This document shows positions 5,179 to 5,646 of a stretch of 5,646 bases of DNA, piece after piece. How positions within the stretch are numbered: the stretch's first letter is position 1; every line of letters begins with the position of its first letter. This DNA is from Candidatus Heimdallarchaeota archaeon. Its GTDB lineage: Archaea > Asgardarchaeota > Heimdallarchaeia > Heimdallarchaeales > Heimdallarchaeaceae. The notes beneath the pieces are model-generated. The model made no database searches. It saw nothing but the letters and a program-made list of their open reading frames with translations, and was not told the origin of the DNA. The translations under genes were made by a program, and so were the position numbers. The stretch spans positions 1-5,646 of the forward strand of contig JAGLTP010000531.1 in assembly GCA_023135215.1 (NCBI GenBank), in the 5' to 3' direction.

Positions 5179-5646
5179 TTATATTATACCAACTATTGCT
5201 TGTATTATTCCATTAGGCCAGAATCCAAATAGCAAGATAACAACAGCTAAGATTGTAAGGGACACCATTTGGAAGATAGGTATCTTTACTTTCTCTTCAG
5301 CTTTATCGACTGGTTCATCGAATAACATTATCTTTAGTATGTATAGATAACCACCCAATGCTAGCAGGGAGTTAATGATAGCAAGAACAACAAGAGCTAT
5401 GTTATTACCTATTGCTCCAGCACCGTTGAAAGTTGCTAAAATCACCATCATTTTTGATATAAAACCAGCGGTTATTGGAATACCACCAAGTGATAGAAGT
5501 CCTATTGTTAGAATGATACCAATGAATGGTGATCTTCTTCCTATTCCTGTCATATCACGTATGTCTCTTGAACCAACAGCTGCAATCAATGTTCCGCTGA
5601 GCAAAAACAGAGATCCTTTACCTATGGAATGTGTTAGTATATGGAA
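5179..5646 (-). CDS. NuoN/MrpD-type proton-translocating membrane subunit, C-terminal part (5' end outside window)
   Basis: The frame is open from the right edge and gives 155 residues ending at TAA 5179-5181; the apparent start at 5604 is only an internal TTG. The first visible residues, FHILTHSIGKGSLFLLSG, match the HxLxHxxxKxxLFLxxG helix of complex I/Mrp antiporter-like subunits, with the conserved helix Lys at visible position 10. Further landmarks are LSLGGIPITAGFISK (51-65) with the conserved discontinuous-helix Lys at 65, and YLYILKIMLFDEP (100-112) near the end. About four to five membrane helices are visible, and the missing N-terminal part should contain roughly nine to ten more. 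Such subunits move H+ or Na+ in complex I, Fpo, Mbh/Mrp and group 4 hydrogenases. It probably belongs to an operon running in from the right and may supply the membrane arm of the hydrogenase, but it could equally be part of a separate Fpo-like or Mrp complex. Confidence 0.9.
   Translation of the reverse strand, partial: FHILTHSIGKGSLFLLSGTLIAAVGSRDIRDMTGIGRRSPFIGIILTIGLLSLGGIPITAGFISKMMVILATFNGAGAIGNNIALVVLAIINSLLALGGYLYILKIMLFDEPVDKAEEKVKIPIFQMVSLTILAVVILLFGFWPNGIIQAIVGII

Noticed and set aside
1..5646. CRISPR arrays, tRNA or rRNA genes, insertion sequences
   Set aside because: No regularly spaced repeats, no tRNA-like cloverleaf or rRNA sequence, and no transposase or terminal inverted repeats were seen on reading both strands.

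Overview
The window comes from an AT-rich prokaryotic genome, most likely an archaeon. Supporting signs are TATA-like boxes about 25 nt upstream of three start codons (a leaderless-transcript layout), oligo-T tracts instead of strong hairpin terminators, and a gene set built around a group 4 (energy-converting) [NiFe] hydrogenase. An Asgard-type or other anaerobic archaeal lineage would fit, but the sequence alone does not fix the phylum.

Left part (1-959, + strand): the 3' part of hypC, a [NiFe]-hydrogenase maturation chaperone, overlaps by 20 nt the start of a 254-residue protein that I do not recognise as a characterised family. That protein carries two similar L..L..RG(Y/W).F segments, weakly reminiscent of the tRNA-intron endonuclease fold.

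Centre (1001-3797, + strand): a compact four-gene operon encodes the peripheral arm of a group 4 [NiFe] hydrogenase, in the order NuoC-like subunit, NuoD-like catalytic large subunit, two-[4Fe-4S] ferredoxin-like subunit, NuoB-like small subunit. The large subunit keeps all four NiFe-ligating cysteines (C84/C87 and C378/C381), and the small subunit has the CNGCDIE signature. This makes it a real hydrogenase and not a complex I or Fpo paralogue. Internal genes have strong Shine-Dalgarno sequences. The operon ends in a long T-rich tract. No NuoH-like membrane anchor or antiporter subunit is part of this operon.

Right part (3802-5646): a small four-helix membrane protein (- strand) and a SAM-dependent methyltransferase (+ strand) diverge from a 107-bp promoter region with two TATA boxes. 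The window ends in the C-terminal part of a NuoN/MrpD-type proton-translocating membrane subunit on the - strand, convergent with the methyltransferase. It may belong to a separately transcribed membrane arm for the hydrogenase.

Working model: HypC helps insert the Fe(CN)2CO group into the large subunit. The ferredoxin-like subunit passes electrons through the small subunit to the NiFe site, where H2 is made or used. Antiporter-like subunits such as the one at the right edge would couple this to ion translocation. The roles of the 254-residue protein, the small membrane protein and the methyltransferase are unknown.
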